Below, piece after piece: positions 1 through 12,915 of a DNA stretch of 64,000 nt (its first letter is position 1; each line of letters opens with the position of its first letter). Under the pieces are notes generated by a model. That model made no database searches. It was not told the DNA's origin and saw only the letters and a program-made list of their open reading frames with translations. The stretch covers positions 34,860,433 to 34,924,432 of the forward strand of contig CM041643.1 of NCBI GenBank assembly GCA_023333625.1, given 5' to 3'. Position numbers and translations under genes: made by a program. This DNA comes from Bothriochloa decipiens. Its lineage: Eukaryota; Streptophyta; Magnoliopsida; Poales; Poaceae.

Positions 1-715
1 TTTTCTGGGATCGATTCCCAGAGTTCTTTATGCTCTTTTCCTACAGAATCCAATTTGAACAGTCATCTTAATGATTGAGACATAGCCATTTTTCATAAAT
101 TGCTATTGTTAAGAATAGTCAAAATGTGGAACAAACCTAGAATTTTGCACTCCTAAAATACTTCAACAAATAGTGCCATTCTACAATGTCTAATTCTTTA
201 GGCTTATGGCTCATTCTCTCCTGTTAGGCGTTGTATGTCTTGGCTGTAGCACTTAAAGTTAAACGCCACCCTTTGTAACGCTCTTTAGAAATGGCCCATA
301 TCTTCATCTTTGAATCATAATTATCCTCAAGTTCCCACCTAGACTATTATATAATTACAAGGACATGCAAATACTTGGTCAGTTGTTACGTTATTGTATA
401 ATTAAAATGTATACACAAGCAAAGATTCTTAACAATATGTCAGATGCTATTGAACGTTTTACATCATCATGGATATCTTTCCATGTTCTCACTCCAATGA
501 GTGGCGCCCTTTTCCTTGTAAACAACACTATATCATCAGTGAACGTGCGTGAGTTCTCACCTACCGCTCCTCCAAGTCTGGAGAACTCAACATGGAGCTT
601 TTGATTGCTAGACTTGTGTCTCTTGGAGAGTGCCTTCAAGCACTTGAGGGTACCACGTCCTCTTTTCTTCCCATTTTCTGAGCCTATTCCATGGAAACAA
701 GATGTTACAATTGAT

Positions 716-895
716 ATTAAACGACATAATGCCTAAGCTCAGAGCTAAGAGATCAAAGAAAATTAGTTTGTCTTTATGGATAGACAACTTTGTGTATTAA
801 AGCATATTAAATGACATAATGCCTAATCTCAGAGCTAAGAGATCAAAGAAAATTAGTTTGTCTTTATGGCTAGACAACTTTGTGTATTAAAGCTT
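716..895. repeat. 90-bp direct tandem duplication
   Basis: Two adjacent copies of a 90-bp unit (716-805 and 806-895) differ at only a few positions. The copies begin with ATTAAACGACATAATGCC and ATTAAATGACATAATGCC. The unit falls in a putative intron of the En/Spm-like gene, so it is probably a recent local duplication. Confidence 0.9.
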
Positions 896-1198
896 ATTTT
901 CTTTGTTACCTTTTCCTTGATCTGTCCTCCAACGCCGAGCATGAGATGGTGCCTTCACTGTTGGTGATCGGTTGCTGTCTTGACTAGAATGTATCAGATT
1001 GCTAGGATCCTTAAAAGCATCTGTAGACAATATTGTCACATGATCAGCTAGCATAATTTGAAGTTTGCAAAAGAATTCTAATTTGTTTGGCAATTAGGAT
1101 AGGGATATTACTGATGTCATCAAGATCTCCTTGAACCTTCAACCATTCTATGAATGTAATGATTGTGTCCTCCCTGTATATATCTTGTAACTCTGAAA

Positions 1199-1219
1199 AT
1201 ATATATATATATATATATA
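1199..1219. repeat. (AT)n microsatellite
   Basis: An uninterrupted run of about ten AT dinucleotides lies in the non-coding part of the minus-strand gene remnant. Confidence 0.9.
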
Positions 1220-2214
1220 CAAGGGATTTATCGTAACTCACCCAAGGCTTCATCCTTGGAATGCAGATAAGCTAGCCAATCTTTGTAAGCATCTAAATCA
1301 AAATCTTTGTCTTCATCATCATCAGAGCAACCTTTCTTCTTTTTAATGGGTGTTATGGCAACACATAGGTCTGCTGCTAGATTCTTTGACAAAACTAATC
1401 TAACCTCCCTCTCATCCTCGTTACTATCTACCATGTCTAATGCATCAACATCGTATTCAATTCATGTAGTGTTGCTGACGCAGGATCATCAACACTTCTC
1501 TTCTTGAAATACATGTAGTCTCTGGACCCATACCCCAGTTTTGATTTCAATGTTGTTAAGTTACCTAGAGAGATTTGACTCTTGTCAATAGCAAATGCCT
1601 TATAAAACTATTCTCCCTCCTCACTCCCCTTGCAAACGACATGTACTATCCATCTATCTTCCATTCTGCATATTAAGCGATGACACTTTAATTAAATCGC
1701 TAGCAGAGAATGATGCACTAGCAGAGAATGATAAGAACACTACTAAAAATATTAATAGGAACATTATAGAGGGATCATTTACTTATTACACAAATATATT
1801 CCTATAGACCCTGTTCATGATAATTAATAACAACAACACCGTAATTTAATAAGAAGTGTTGATGAGACACGCGTATACGTACCTGTTCTCTGTCTCATCC
1901 TGAGACAAAGGTAGGAAATCTTGTGGATCTTGGCTGTCGTCGATTGCGTCGTCGTTGGCCAAACTCTGTGACCCAAAGAGCGAAGCCTTCACTCGACATC
2001 TGCTAGCCGCGACCATTGTTGGTGCAGTCGCCCTCCCAGCTGTTGGTGTCACCATTGTTGTAGGCAGCAACGCCGACGCAGGTGTGCGCAGCGTTGTCGA
2101 CGACGAAGGGGTCCCCCTTGCCACCTCGCTCGACATCGGCATCCTAGGCTGTGTGGTGGAAGACGAGAACTCGGGGTGGTGGCGGCAGCGGCGTCTGTGG
2201 AACCCTAACTGAGC

Positions 2215-5176
2215 GAGAGGGGATTAACTAAGAGGGGATACGAGGAGTGAATCTATATATCAACACGGCATTTAGGCTTAAACGTGGTCAGTGGCGCGTT
2301 AGTTTGGCGCTCTTGCTAAAAAATTTCGGATGGAAAAAATGGCGCCACGTTTAGTTTAGGAAATTTCCAAAAACTTCTTACTCCCAAAATTTTCAACCAA
2401 AATTTTTTTGGACAAATTTTAGTTGGTGAATTTTTTTTGCACAATTTGGGCCCTCCATGCAAGTGCATGCATGCTCCAATGCACTAGCCCAAAATTTGAC
2501 CCCCCATTTAGTTGTAAAACTTGAAAACTGGTTCAATCAACAAAATTTTTTGGCCTTTTTGGGAAGAAAATTTAGCCAGTATGACTATAAACTAAGTCTG
2601 ATCTATCAAACACAGTTAAAAAACAAGAATGACACAAACATTGCTCGGCAATATATTACTGGCTTTGTGGTTCACCAAGAAAAGTTTTAAACAAAAGCTC
2701 TTAATAGCTTCGCCCAGAGCATGCAGTTTCACACAGTACTTAACTGATTACCACTTAATTTATAACTATTTAGTTTAATCCTAGCTAGAGACCATTATAT
2801 GATCTTCATACAAAAGCTAGAGACACAGGCCACCATCTTCTTCACTTGTGTCACAGGGAGGAGGAGGAGGAGGACGAGTCGTCGTCGTCGGCGGCGGCGA
2901 TGGACATTACCTCATCCTCCCAGTGGTACTTGCGCTTGAGCAGGACACGAAGTCTCTCACCCTTTTTCTTGAGTTGTCAATTCAAAATGGGGCAAGTTAG
3001 CATATACTCCCTCCATTAACATTTGAAGGGCATGCAGTAATTAACCAAGACTTAGCATATACTCTCAGCCTTTTTCTTGATCTGCCAATTCACAATGGAG
3101 TATATAATTCTCAGCCTCAAGAATTCTCAGCCTCAAATTTTTTCTCAAATTTTGCAATCCAAAGCATTGTCACATGAGTCTTAAGGTAGAGAGGAGCCAT
3201 ATATTACCTCCTTGTTCCTCGGGATGGGATAGTAATCGGTCTCTTCATCGCTCTCAAGAGAAAATGTGCAATGGATTGCAAGCTTTGGATTGACAATGAA
3301 CACGTGAGGGTGATAAGGAATCTTCATAAACAAAATCAGAGTCTGTATTAGAATCTCAAACAGGGATGAATGCAAATGCTAAATTAATCACAAACAATTC
3401 CAAGCAGACTATATATGGGACTGTCAATTTAACATGAATGATTACAAGTGCTAAATTAATGATAGAAGAAGAGTGAGCAAATTAATCCTGACTATACCAT
3501 ATATAGTAAGAATTCAAATTAATTCTGCAAGCTGCGGCCTTCAAGTTGGGGTTTCTTTTTTTTGCGAGCAAAGTTGGGGTTTTCTTAACGGATTAAATCT
3601 CCCAAATCCAATCTAGATCAGAAATAGAGTGGCACTACAACACTTCCACATAAATGATAGACATCAATGAGATCTGCAACTGAAAATTAAAGAATCAAAT
3701 CTGCACTTGCATTTGATGAACAGTAGACCAAGAAAACCCTACTACCTGGGGTTCCTAGAGGGAGGGAGGCTGTGCCGCCGCTTGGACCCGATTCACATCG
3801 TGGTCGCGCGCCGTGAAGCCAGGAGGGATATCAGGAAAACTCCACGCCGCCACCATCTCCTGGACATTGCGCCTCCGAATCGTCGGTGTCGTCCCGCTCC
3901 TCGTGCTGTCACGCTTCCCCTGCTGTCGCGCTTCTGCTTGGTGGAGTGGTGCACTGATGGTGGCGAAGCTTTGGTGGGCGCAACAGGGAGCGGGGAGAGT
4001 GGTTGATGGAGCGGGTCTTGCGAGCGCCGGCCATGTCGCCAATGGATGTTGCGCGGCGGGCGACGAGGGCGAGGAGAGGGAAGTTGATGGGACAGATTGG
4101 GGGCAAATCACGGTGGGGGGAAGTGAAGCGGTGCCCCTGTTTTCATGGATGTAATTACACGTGGACCCCACCATCAATGGTCCCTGGCGTCATTTGAGAA
4201 ATGTTGACCATTCATTGACTCATAGCCATTTGGGTGTGCCAATTGGGATAAATATATATGTTAATAGATGACACACATTTATAAGCATGTGCATGACCAC
4301 TTTCTCAGAATTGATTGGAACTTTTCCTCAACACTATACACCTAAATTATGTGACCATGCAAGTTTTTAGATTTTTCTAGGCACATTAGGCATTTTTTCC
4401 CATTTTTCCTTCAGAAAATCAACAAATAATTAAAGTAGTAGGTAAACTTTGTCTAAAAATTGCCCAGGTGCACACAACATCATTACACACCTACATAAAC
4501 ATCCCAAAAAAAGTTTCAAGTGGTTTGGTGAAAGTTGTGCTACACATCCCCCATACGGATGGACACCTCTTTGCTTAGTGACTAGGACATGTTTGCCCTT
4601 TTTAAATATAGCTGCGGGTGCATTCCAAATGAGAAACAAACGTAGCTGGAGTGGCAAGTGTTGGGATGTGCGAGCCCTGCAGTTCTAGGTTCGATTCTTG
4701 GCTGTGTCGCAAATTTTTTGCTAGTGACGCGTGCAATTAATGCAAAGAGCCTCGATTCTCATCACCAGGCAAAAAATTTCGTCCACCCAGAAATGCGCTA
4801 ATAGCAAAAAAAATGCACCTACACCAGGCTTCGAACCCAGCACTTCAAGTCTTATGGATTGGTGCACTAACCGTTTGAGCTAGCGAATGTTCTCGTTTAA
4901 CTTGCACCTGCTACTTTATTTGAAAGGTTCCTTCGACAGGAATCAAACTCTAGTTTGATATAAAAAAGAATGAAATATTTTTAACCTATGTTTAGGAGGT
5001 GAAACGACATATAAAGCCACCACTGGTACGTATGTCTTTGCGCCGCCAATCCAAGCAACCTCATCGTCGATCTGGATCGGAATTTTGAAGCTACCTCAAC
5101 ATCGATCTACATCTCTACGCCACCACTGATACGTACGTTGTCTCGATCTCTCATATGCCCTAGTTCATGCTAGATC
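2215..5176. other. Gene-poor stretch with no recognised gene
   Basis: I see no supportable gene here. 2330-2420 is rich in short AAATTT words. 2850-2905 has a GGA/GTC trinucleotide-rich patch. 3755-4177 is GC-rich and open on both strands, but its translations are low-complexity A/P/R-rich and match no family I know. Two tRNA-like patches lie at about 4660-4890 and are described separately. 5040-5170 is probably the 5' leader of the CACTA transposase remnant that follows. Confidence 0.5.
4808..4893 (-). repeat. tRNA-like sequence, possible SINE relic
   Basis: Read on the minus strand, the segment has a box A-like TAGCTCAAACGGTTAGTGC followed about 35 bases later by a box B-like GGTTCGAAGCC. 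These are the two internal RNA polymerase III promoter elements of tRNA genes and tRNA-derived SINEs. The flanks do not form an acceptor stem, so it is not a functional tRNA gene. A second box B-like word (GGTTCGATTC) lies on the plus strand at about 4688-4697. I infer one or two SINE remnants; no target duplication was found. Confidence 0.4.
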
Positions 5177-8100
5177 ATGATCAATCTCGGTGCGCTCATC
5201 TATATGCAGAACTCAATGTCATCACACGAAGATAGGAGTTGTATGCGCTTGCCTCGACATTCAGAGGAGTGGAAGGCAAAATTTCAAACTTTTGTTGAAA
5301 CCTTTGGCACATCAGTAAATCAAGCTGGTGGATCTATTCTATGCCCATGTGCTCAATGTCAATGCATGATAAGATGTAGTGATGTGTTTCAAATTCATCT
5401 TCATTTAGTTTCTAAAGGGTTTGCTGATTGTTACATCAATGAATTCGAAGGCCAACAAACTTCTTCATCAGCTGAGGGATGTGTGAATCTTGGTGTCAAT
5501 CCTGATCTGAATCCAACTATATCAGAACCTGAAGATGCACAACCTATTGCTGATGATGTAGGCAATGATGAAGCAGTACCCCCTTATTTTGGAGAAGACA
5601 ATGAAGAAGACATAAGCAATGACCCTGCTACCACTAATACTATGATTAGAAACATTATCAATGCCTCTATACATGGAGAAAGCCAAGATGATGACAAACC
5701 AAATAGGGATGCAGAGATTTTTGAAATTATTAAAGGAGGCAAAGACGGAATTGTATCCAGGATGCAAAGAGGCAACTAAGGTTTCTTTTATCGTGCAACT
5801 TTTTTAGATAAAGTGCATGTATGGTATTAGTAACGCATGTTTGGATGCCATACTTAAACTGTTCTCAAGGGTTCTGCCTGAAGGCCATTGTATTCTGACT
5901 CCTTGGATAAAGTGCAAAAGGTGGTTCAAGATCTAGGCTTGGACTATGTCAAGATACACGCTTGCAAGAATGATTGTGTGTTATTTTTAAGGAAAAAAAA
6001 AGCTACAGGAATGCCCCACATGTGGGGAGTCTAGGTAGAGAGTTGTCGAGAACACCTCGAATGGTGCTACTTTCAAGAAGTGGCTTCCAGTGAAGATTCT
6101 ACGCTACTTTCCTCTTATTCCTCGGCTGCAAAGAATGTATATGTCGAAGAGCACATCAGAGGAAATGCAATGGCATAAGAAAGAGAGGGTCAATGATCGA
6201 AAAATGCGTCACCCTGCTGACTCAAAAGCATGGAAGCACGTGGATAAAGAATATAGCTGGTTTGGAAAAGAAGCTCGTAATGTTAGGCTGGGTCTTGCTT
6301 CTGATGCTTCAATCCCTTTGGGATGCAAAGTACAACCTACTCCATATGGCCTGTTGTCCTAATACCTTACAATTTGCCTCCTTGGTTGTGTCAGAAACAA
6401 TCTAACTGGTTGATGTCAATGTTGATCCCTGGTCCAAAATCTCCTGGAATGGATATTGACGTATATTTGAGGCCTCTTATATTGGAGCTCAAGGAGCTTT
6501 AGGAAAAGGTGTTAGAACATGGGATGCTCAAACCAGGAAAAACTTTAAATTACGTGCTATTTTACTTTGGACAATTAATGACTTCCCAGCATATGCTATG
6601 CTATCTGGTTGGAGCACGAAAGGAAAGTTTGCATGCCCATATTGCCACAAAGATACTGATTTTTTGTGGTTGAAGCATGGGAGAAAGCACTACTACATGG
6701 GAAGTCAATGTTTCTTACCCTTGGACCATGCATGGCACCAGAACATGGTCAGCTTCAACAACATGGTCGAAACCAGGGAGGCACCAATACCACTGACTGG
6801 TGCACAGGTACTTGAGCAGTATGAAAGTTTTGAACAAGTGAGTTATGGAAAGACGTTGACAAAAAAAGGAAGCGCGATGATGATCAAAGATGGCACAACT
6901 GGAGGAAGAAGAGTATTTTTTTTGAGCTCCCATACTGGTCTTCTTTGCTCATCAGGCATAATTTGGACGTCGTGCACATTGAGAAAAATATATGTGAGTC
7001 CATATTAGGCACTCTGCTAGAATTGGAAGGTAAATGTAAGGATGGGGAGAAGGCCTAGCTTGACATGCAGCAACTAGGGATAAGACCAGATCGGCATCCT
7101 GTGATTAAGAAAGACAAGTATACCTTGCCAGCAGCCTTGTACAAGTTAGATAAGGATGAGAAGGAAAATTTATGCAAATTTCTATATGGAGTGAAAATGT
7201 CTGATGGGGTCTCCTCCAATATAAGAAGATGTGTTGACCTAAAAGCATGTAAGGTGTCTGGCTTGAAATCTCATGATCACCATCTAATTCTACAGAAACG
7301 GTTACCCTTAGTGATGCAGAGGATTTTGCCACAACAAGTTGTCATCGCATTGATCCAGCTTAGTAATTTCTTCGATGCACTATGTTCCAAGGAGCTGGTG
7401 GAAGCAGACTTGGACAAACTTAGTACTATAATTGTTGATACTCTATGCCAACTTGAGATGTTATTCCCACCTTCATTCTTCGATATCATGATGCATTTGC
7501 CTATTCATCTAGCTGAAGAGGCTAAACTTGGAGGGCCCGTTTGTTATAGATGGATGTACCCAGTGGAGCGGTACCTACGTACTGTGAAAGGATATGTGAG
7601 GAACAAGGTGCACCCTGAAGGATCAATAGCCGAGGGATACATACTCGAGGAGTGACTTACATTTTGCTCTAGATTCTTGGACATGGACACCAAACTGAAT
7701 CATGCTGATCGTCATGAAAGTATTGCCATGAATGAGCCACCATCTGGTCTGAGCATATTTCCTGCAATGGATTACAAGAGGAGAGGACAGACTATCCAGA
7801 TCCATGAAAGAGATGAGATGCGGAAGATGAAGCACTACATAATTTCTAATTATGATGAAGCTAAACCATGGATTGAGTAAGTTACATATTATTAAACAAC
7901 ATTATTTTTAAATTTTATATTTCAAACTAACATTATTAATATACTTTTCTATGCAGTGCACATATGGCAGAACTGTAGAAACATGGTGGTTCAAGAAATC
8001 TTAAAAAGCGACACGACGAACAATTTGTAAGATGGTTCGAGGGCAAGGTCAGAGAGCAATATGCCAAAGGGGAAGTAAGTGTCGAGATGTTTGCACTTGC

Positions 8101-8818
8101 TGATTGGACGGGCAACCGAGCTCGTACATTGCATAGATGCCATATCAATGATTGGCTATTTCGAATAGTTGACATTGAGAAAAGCCTCATAACACAAAAC
8201 AGTGGTGTCCTTGTCAAGGGCGACCCTAGTACTGGCAACATATGCTGGTATCGGGTGATTAAAAGAATGATATCACTAGAATTCGCTGGACAAAAAGAAG
8301 TTATTTTGTTCGAGTGTGACTGGTATGATGTGCCTGCTGCCAGTACAAGCAGAGGCAAAGGATACAATAAGGATCAGTTTGGGGTTATTGATAACGATAC
8401 TACTAGGAACAGGTATGAGAATGAACCCTATATTCTAGCGACACAGGCAGAACAGGTGTTTTATGTGGATCTAGTAAACAAACTTGGTTGGAGAAGTGTT
8501 ATTGCGATGAAACCAAGGGACTTGTTTGCCATGCCTAAATTAGAACTGGAGGACTCAATTGATGTGGGTATCCAAGGCATTAATGATTTACTCGGTGGAC
8601 AAGAGGATTTGACAAATTGGACAAGATTGGACAAGGAAGGCACAACCAGGGATGTCTCTGTTATTGCTCAGGTGCAGGCCGAAGCAGTTGATGAACCAGA
8701 CCATGTGGCCGTATTAGATGACGATGAAGATGAGGAAGATGACACGTACATTGAGGATGGAGTTGTTGCACCAATTGTTTCTGGGGTAGAATTCCGAGAT
8801 GATGACTTTTTTATTTGA
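5177..8818 (+). pseudogene. CACTA transposase (TNPD/Transposase_21 type), broken
   Basis: Translated blocks follow the order known for plant CACTA TNPD proteins. At 5237-5460 is a Transposase-associated domain (W-x-x-F, then ILCPCAQCQC and a HLHLVSKGF-like core). At 6200-7010 is Transposase_21 (SWFGKEARNVRLGLASD; SGWSTKGKFACPYCHKDT). At 7080-7670 is a DUF4218-like block (DIMMHLPIHLAEEAKLGGPV; RWMYPVERYL). At 8087-8818 is a DUF4216-like block with an acidic tail. The frame is broken repeatedly. One clear nonsense change is the TGA at 7653-7655, where the family has Cys in the motif EECLTFCSR; the reading resumes directly after it. Frameshifts separate the blocks between 5.8 and 6.6 kb. The protein would have cut and pasted the element, but this copy cannot encode it. 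Confidence 0.85.
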
Positions 8819-9147
8819 TTACTTATACGATTTTGTTTGGGTGTATACGATTTTGTTTGGGTGTGAACAAACAATTTATTTCCATGATATTGGATGTATC
8901 CTAGTTCATCTGTTAATTATCCTAGTAGTTGCACTAGTTGTTTTCTGTTAATTTTTGTTTGGCGTGTCAAAAAATATTTGTTCAGGTTGTGGAATCATAC
9001 CAAAAAACCTTTGAACATGTATAGAATTCACATACTATATGTCGAAATCAAGTATTTTTTTGAACCACACTTTGTGAAAATTAAACAGGTAAAAGATCCC
9101 TTTAAAACACATACAAGTTGTTGATCGATAAACATTACCCAACATCA

Positions 9148-9625
9148 TTAGATCAGGTATTTCACTACAACACTAAGTAGAACAATTCCAACACAAACAA
9201 AGACCAGATTCATTTTCCACATTAGGTGGTCCAATTTTTTCTGCAGGTCCTTCATCCCCTCATCATCTATTATTGCAGGTTCACTTCCCTCTATCCCTTC
9301 TTCCAGATCCTCAAGCTCCTCACACATGATGACAACCACCTTCTTATCAATCAAGTCATCTAAGTACTCCTTCTGAAACTTATAATAGCCACATAATTTG
9401 GAATTCTGCAAAAAGTTGGAACTACAATAGTTAACACAAAGATTATGCAAACAATGGTTGACAACAGTTACAAGAAAGCTTCACTGACCCCATTCCTCAG
9501 ACACTTGATAAAGCTCCTGCCTTGTTTCGAGTCTCCAACATGACACGAAGCTCGATCACACGAGCGAGGTTGCAATCTGGACACTTAACTAGAGGCAGCC
9601 CAGTTTCTTGACCTACTGGATATGG
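9148..9625 (-). pseudogene. GRF-type zinc-finger membrane protein, frameshifted
   Basis: On the minus strand, exon 1 (about 9625-9490) reads PYPVGQETGLPLVKCPDCN and then, one frame over, KQGRSFIKCLRNG. Exon 2 starts at a TTTTTGCAG acceptor (exon from 9405) with NSKLCGYYKFQKEYLDDL. Together these give the C-x2-C ... F-x-x-C ... C-x-Y/F pattern of a GRF zinc finger. An acidic stretch, a coiled-coil-like region and a C-terminal hydrophobic segment (FVCVGIVLLSVVVKYLI) follow, ending at TAA 9148. Small GRF-zinc-finger proteins with a C-terminal membrane anchor are common in grass genomes. A one-base shift within the CCHC part breaks this copy. It sits antisense inside the CACTA element, between transposase and 3' terminus, so it may be cargo. 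Confidence 0.55.
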
Positions 9626-10262
9626 TGCTAGCACATGACATGAACTGATGGCTCATCATTCCTCCCTCCCCGATACCCTACTCCCACTGGACGAGTGACC
9701 TTCCCTGTGCGCCGCCATACCTAGATCCATAATGAACACCAACGTCGGGCGACGAGCGAGCAGGTGGCGGCGGCGGCGGTGGCGGGCGGATTGGAGAAGG
9801 AAAATGTGGCGTGCGGATTGGGACTGTTGACCTACCTATAGAGGAACAGAAATTAAAGTGCAACCAAGTAAGACTTCATTGCAATAGATGTATAACAGTT
9901 GCCACGACTATGGCCAGTATTACTACCACGCAAAAATAGTGGCAATACGTATATAATATTGCATCTCGCAGCAAGAAAGGATGCAATAGTCATCTAGCTA
10001 TTGCCACAATGAAATGCTAATGCAACTCAAAATTGGTGTAGCCGTACAACGAACAAATTGCAACATAAATCCATAAAATGGGTGCATTATCATGAACGTG
10101 TTGCAACCAAAACAAACAATATCGCAACACAATTAAAGTGTAGCAATATGTACACCAATTACTTCCAATTCAGTGTTTGGGTGTCATAGGACCCCCCTAT
10201 TGCACCTAAATGAGTAGAGTTGCCAAAGTGTTTCGTGGTTAAAGGGTGAAAACCACGTAGTG

Positions 10263-12915
10263 TAATTACAATATAGTTATCCAGTGACTACCACAAAACA
10301 AGCAAATGAATGATCCGTCTATGAATCAGCCTTGGTCCCATGCCTAAAAAAGAAAGAAGGTCAAGAATAGGGGGTGATATAATCCACTGCTCACCTAAGA
10401 ATGTACTGACGTAATCCCTACTATGCTTGATCTTAGTCTTGTGATCATTGTTTGTTATGTCAAATTATGTTGCATTGATTCTGAGCACATGCCCTATTCC
10501 CAAAGATTACATTGTCCAACCCTTGCCTTGTGTGCCTCTAAATTTGGTTCTCCTTTTTACTTGACTTCTGATTTGAGTGTAATTATGTGCACTGCTATTT
10601 ACGCATGCAAGAGTCATCAATGGACATAACAAAGGTCAATGTTTTCTTGCTTTGTGAGTTTATACACTTTTAGGTTTATTTCCAGTGTGTTCTAATAAAG
10701 AGCGAACTAGAATGGTCTAGGTTTGGCAACGAAAATGAAAAATATTGGTTTCCTTGCCTATGATGACCACACCGCATCTCTTCAGTTTCAGGTTCTGTGA
10801 TAAAAAACATGATTACCATCCGCCTTCAGTTTCAGGTTTCTGAATATTCGTTACAAAAAAAAACATGTCTAATCATCTGTTAACTACATCTCTTCAGTTT
10901 TAGGTTTCCGAATCGCTTATTCACTACACAGGGTCAAAGTGATCTTTGCATATACACCTGGATCGTCATAATCGATTCAGTTCAACACCTCTTCTAAAGT
11001 GAGTATTTCTGCAGCGTAAACCTGAGTTGTTTTCCAAGTTTGCGTGAAAGTTCCTTTTGCTTTGTTGATATAATTTCCCCTTTGCCTGTTAACTCACCTT
11101 ATTTACTGTTACTCACAACCCTATTCCCATTGTTAGTAATTGGGGAGACCAGGTAGGTAGCGCCTTGGAGCTCGATAAGTCCCTTATATGATTCCAGTTA
11201 GATGATTCTTTATTAGGCTAAAAAAATTTCAATGCCCAAACCCCTTTATGGTTACCTTTTACAGGTTGGGATGAAATAGGAGACGACCAAGACATGTCAA
11301 GTCCAGTTCTACAACCGTCAGAACTTAGTGCGAATCGACCCCTCCAAGGCTTGGTCTCTTCGTAGCCCGCGACAAATTATGTTATTGTTCCCTATCAGCC
11401 TTCCATTACAAATGCTTATGAAGTGCATTACCAATGGTTTCTTATTTCCAGCTTTTGCAGCACTAGATACTAGATTTGGGAAATATTTGTCAGTATTATG
11501 ATAGACAACCCTCAATATATACATCTGCACTTTCATTTTATATGCCCCCAAAAAACACTGGCGCTATGGTTTTTTTCCCTGCATCCAGCCTAAACAACTA
11601 CAAGATTGATTTCAGATAAAGTCCTGTTCTAAAATTGAGAAGAGATAATGGTCCTATTTCTCCGTTAGGCGTATCCATGTGCAGTGTAAAAGGGTAGTGA
11701 CAGATCTGGTTTGGTTTGGTTTGGTTTCGTTTACGTCTGCAGGCATCCAAGACGGTGGCTAGGGAAGGAGGTAATAATAGATCACCTCCTTTACTTAGTT
11801 ATTTCTACAAATATCATTGCATTTGTTGGTATCCAGGAATCTTCATAGATCAGTGTGTGTAAACAAAACAACCATTTCTCTAAAACTATTTTGACTTGCA
11901 GCAGAGTTTCCTCTGACCAATATGAAAGTTTCTATAAATGTGACTGACATGCCAATGATTTAGTTTTCCCTCCTAGGGCGCTCTTGTGCTGCGTCTTTAT
12001 AGCACACGATTTTAGATTAGATGTAAGTTTAGTTTCATGTATCCTGTATAGAAAATATAGTTGATGGATAATTGGTACGACTACAAAACCCACAGGTCAA
12101 CTGACCACTGACAGCATATATCACTGAGTTAATTTCATTTAAGAGATTTACTTAATTTCCATCTCTAAGTCTGTGGATGCCATGCTGCTTTTTTTCCCTT
12201 CTGTGTTATATGGATCTACGTAGAATTGCGTTACTGAACTGAACAGATTCATTTAAGGTACAATTATAGAAATTCAACCTTCATGTATATTGTTACTAAA
12301 AAAGTTTTATGGATACAGAGGCCATAGTAACCCTTGACTACTATTTTTTCTTGCACTCTTGGCTTCTCCTACTCAAACCCAGACCTTCAATACAATAGTA
12401 GTTTATAATCGTTGCTTTATCTGTTATGTAGCTAATCAAGAGCTTAGACACCGTCAGCATATCCCTTATGCACAAGCTCCACATAGTGAAAGCACATCAT
12501 GTGGTCACAGCTGCGAGTCAGATTATACCTAACGCCCATTATTGTCTACTCTACATATTGCGATCCTCAACACAGTGAGCAGGAAGTGGGCTGGGCTGCT
12601 GTTGTCTCCAGCTTGATAACCACCGGATTCAGGTAAATTCCCACATAACTAAGTTATCACTTATTATGTGCTCTAACGTATTATTGAAAATAAGAAATAT
12701 TTCTTTAACTTTCGCCATGCTCCATGGACTACATATATTTCTTTGTCTTCCTCCAGTTATCTTCTACAGCAAAACAGCAAGATTGAAATCAACAATACAC
12801 AGCAATAATCCTCTTCTCTTTACCATGAGCAATAATCCTCTTCTCTTTACCATATTTATCCGTGTCTAAAAAACATAGATGCAATTGGTTCAGGTTAACC
12901 TACCGAACTACAAAC
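10263..12915. other. Non-coding stretch
   Basis: No gene can be supported. Short words related to CATCTCTTCAGTTTCAGGTT recur at about 10770-10905, and a (GGTTT)n-like run lies near 11710. The first three bases, TAA, may be the target duplication of the CACTA element. Codon-like open frames here are short and without recognisable domains. Confidence 0.5.
12801..12854. repeat. 27-bp tandem duplication
   Basis: Two adjacent 27-bp copies (12801-12827 and 12828-12854), each starting AGCAATAATCCTC, differ only at the last base. Confidence 0.9.

Larger units (their letters stand above)
391..2142 (-). pseudogene. En/Spm (Ptta/TNPA-like) associated gene, fragmented exons
   Basis: Several minus-strand coding pieces lie in order. 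The first (about 2142-1883) ends at a good GTACGT donor. A second (about 1434-1240) is rich in D/E with a KKKK basic patch and ends at a GTGAGT donor. The last (about 660-391) reads RGRGTLKCLKAL, then a block ending in TWKDIHDDVKRSIASDIL. That last block has the layout of the plant Transposase_24 (Ptta/En/Spm) domain: an RGR start, a G-x-N motif, a conserved W, then K-x-x-I. I infer a gene of the kind often carried by CACTA elements, or a host gene derived from one. No single full reading frame exists, intervening stretches have stops, and the exon model is my guess. It is on the opposite strand to the TNPD-type gene at 5.2-8.8 kb, so it is probably from a different element. Confidence 0.4.
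5177..10262 (+). mobile_element. CACTA (En/Spm) DNA transposon, 5' end not found
   Basis: The element is defined by a TNPD-type transposase relic (5177-8818) and a typical CACTA 3' end at 9841-10262. The latter is a region dense in short words of the TTGCAAC/TTGCCAC type in both orientations, ending in CCACGTAGTG at 10262, as CACTA elements do. A matching 5' terminus starting CACTACGTGG was not seen upstream. The element is therefore either 5'-truncated or its left end has decayed, and the left limit given is simply the start of the coding relic. An antisense GRF zinc-finger gene lies between the transposase and the 3' end. Confidence 0.7.

Noticed and set aside
3755..4177. 140-codon minus-strand frame and 113-codon plus-strand frame
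   Set aside because: Both are low-complexity A/P/S/R-rich translations of the same GC-rich patch; neither resembles a known family.
4808..4893. Functional tRNA gene
   Set aside because: Box A and B words are present but no acceptor stem or proper anticodon arm can be paired.
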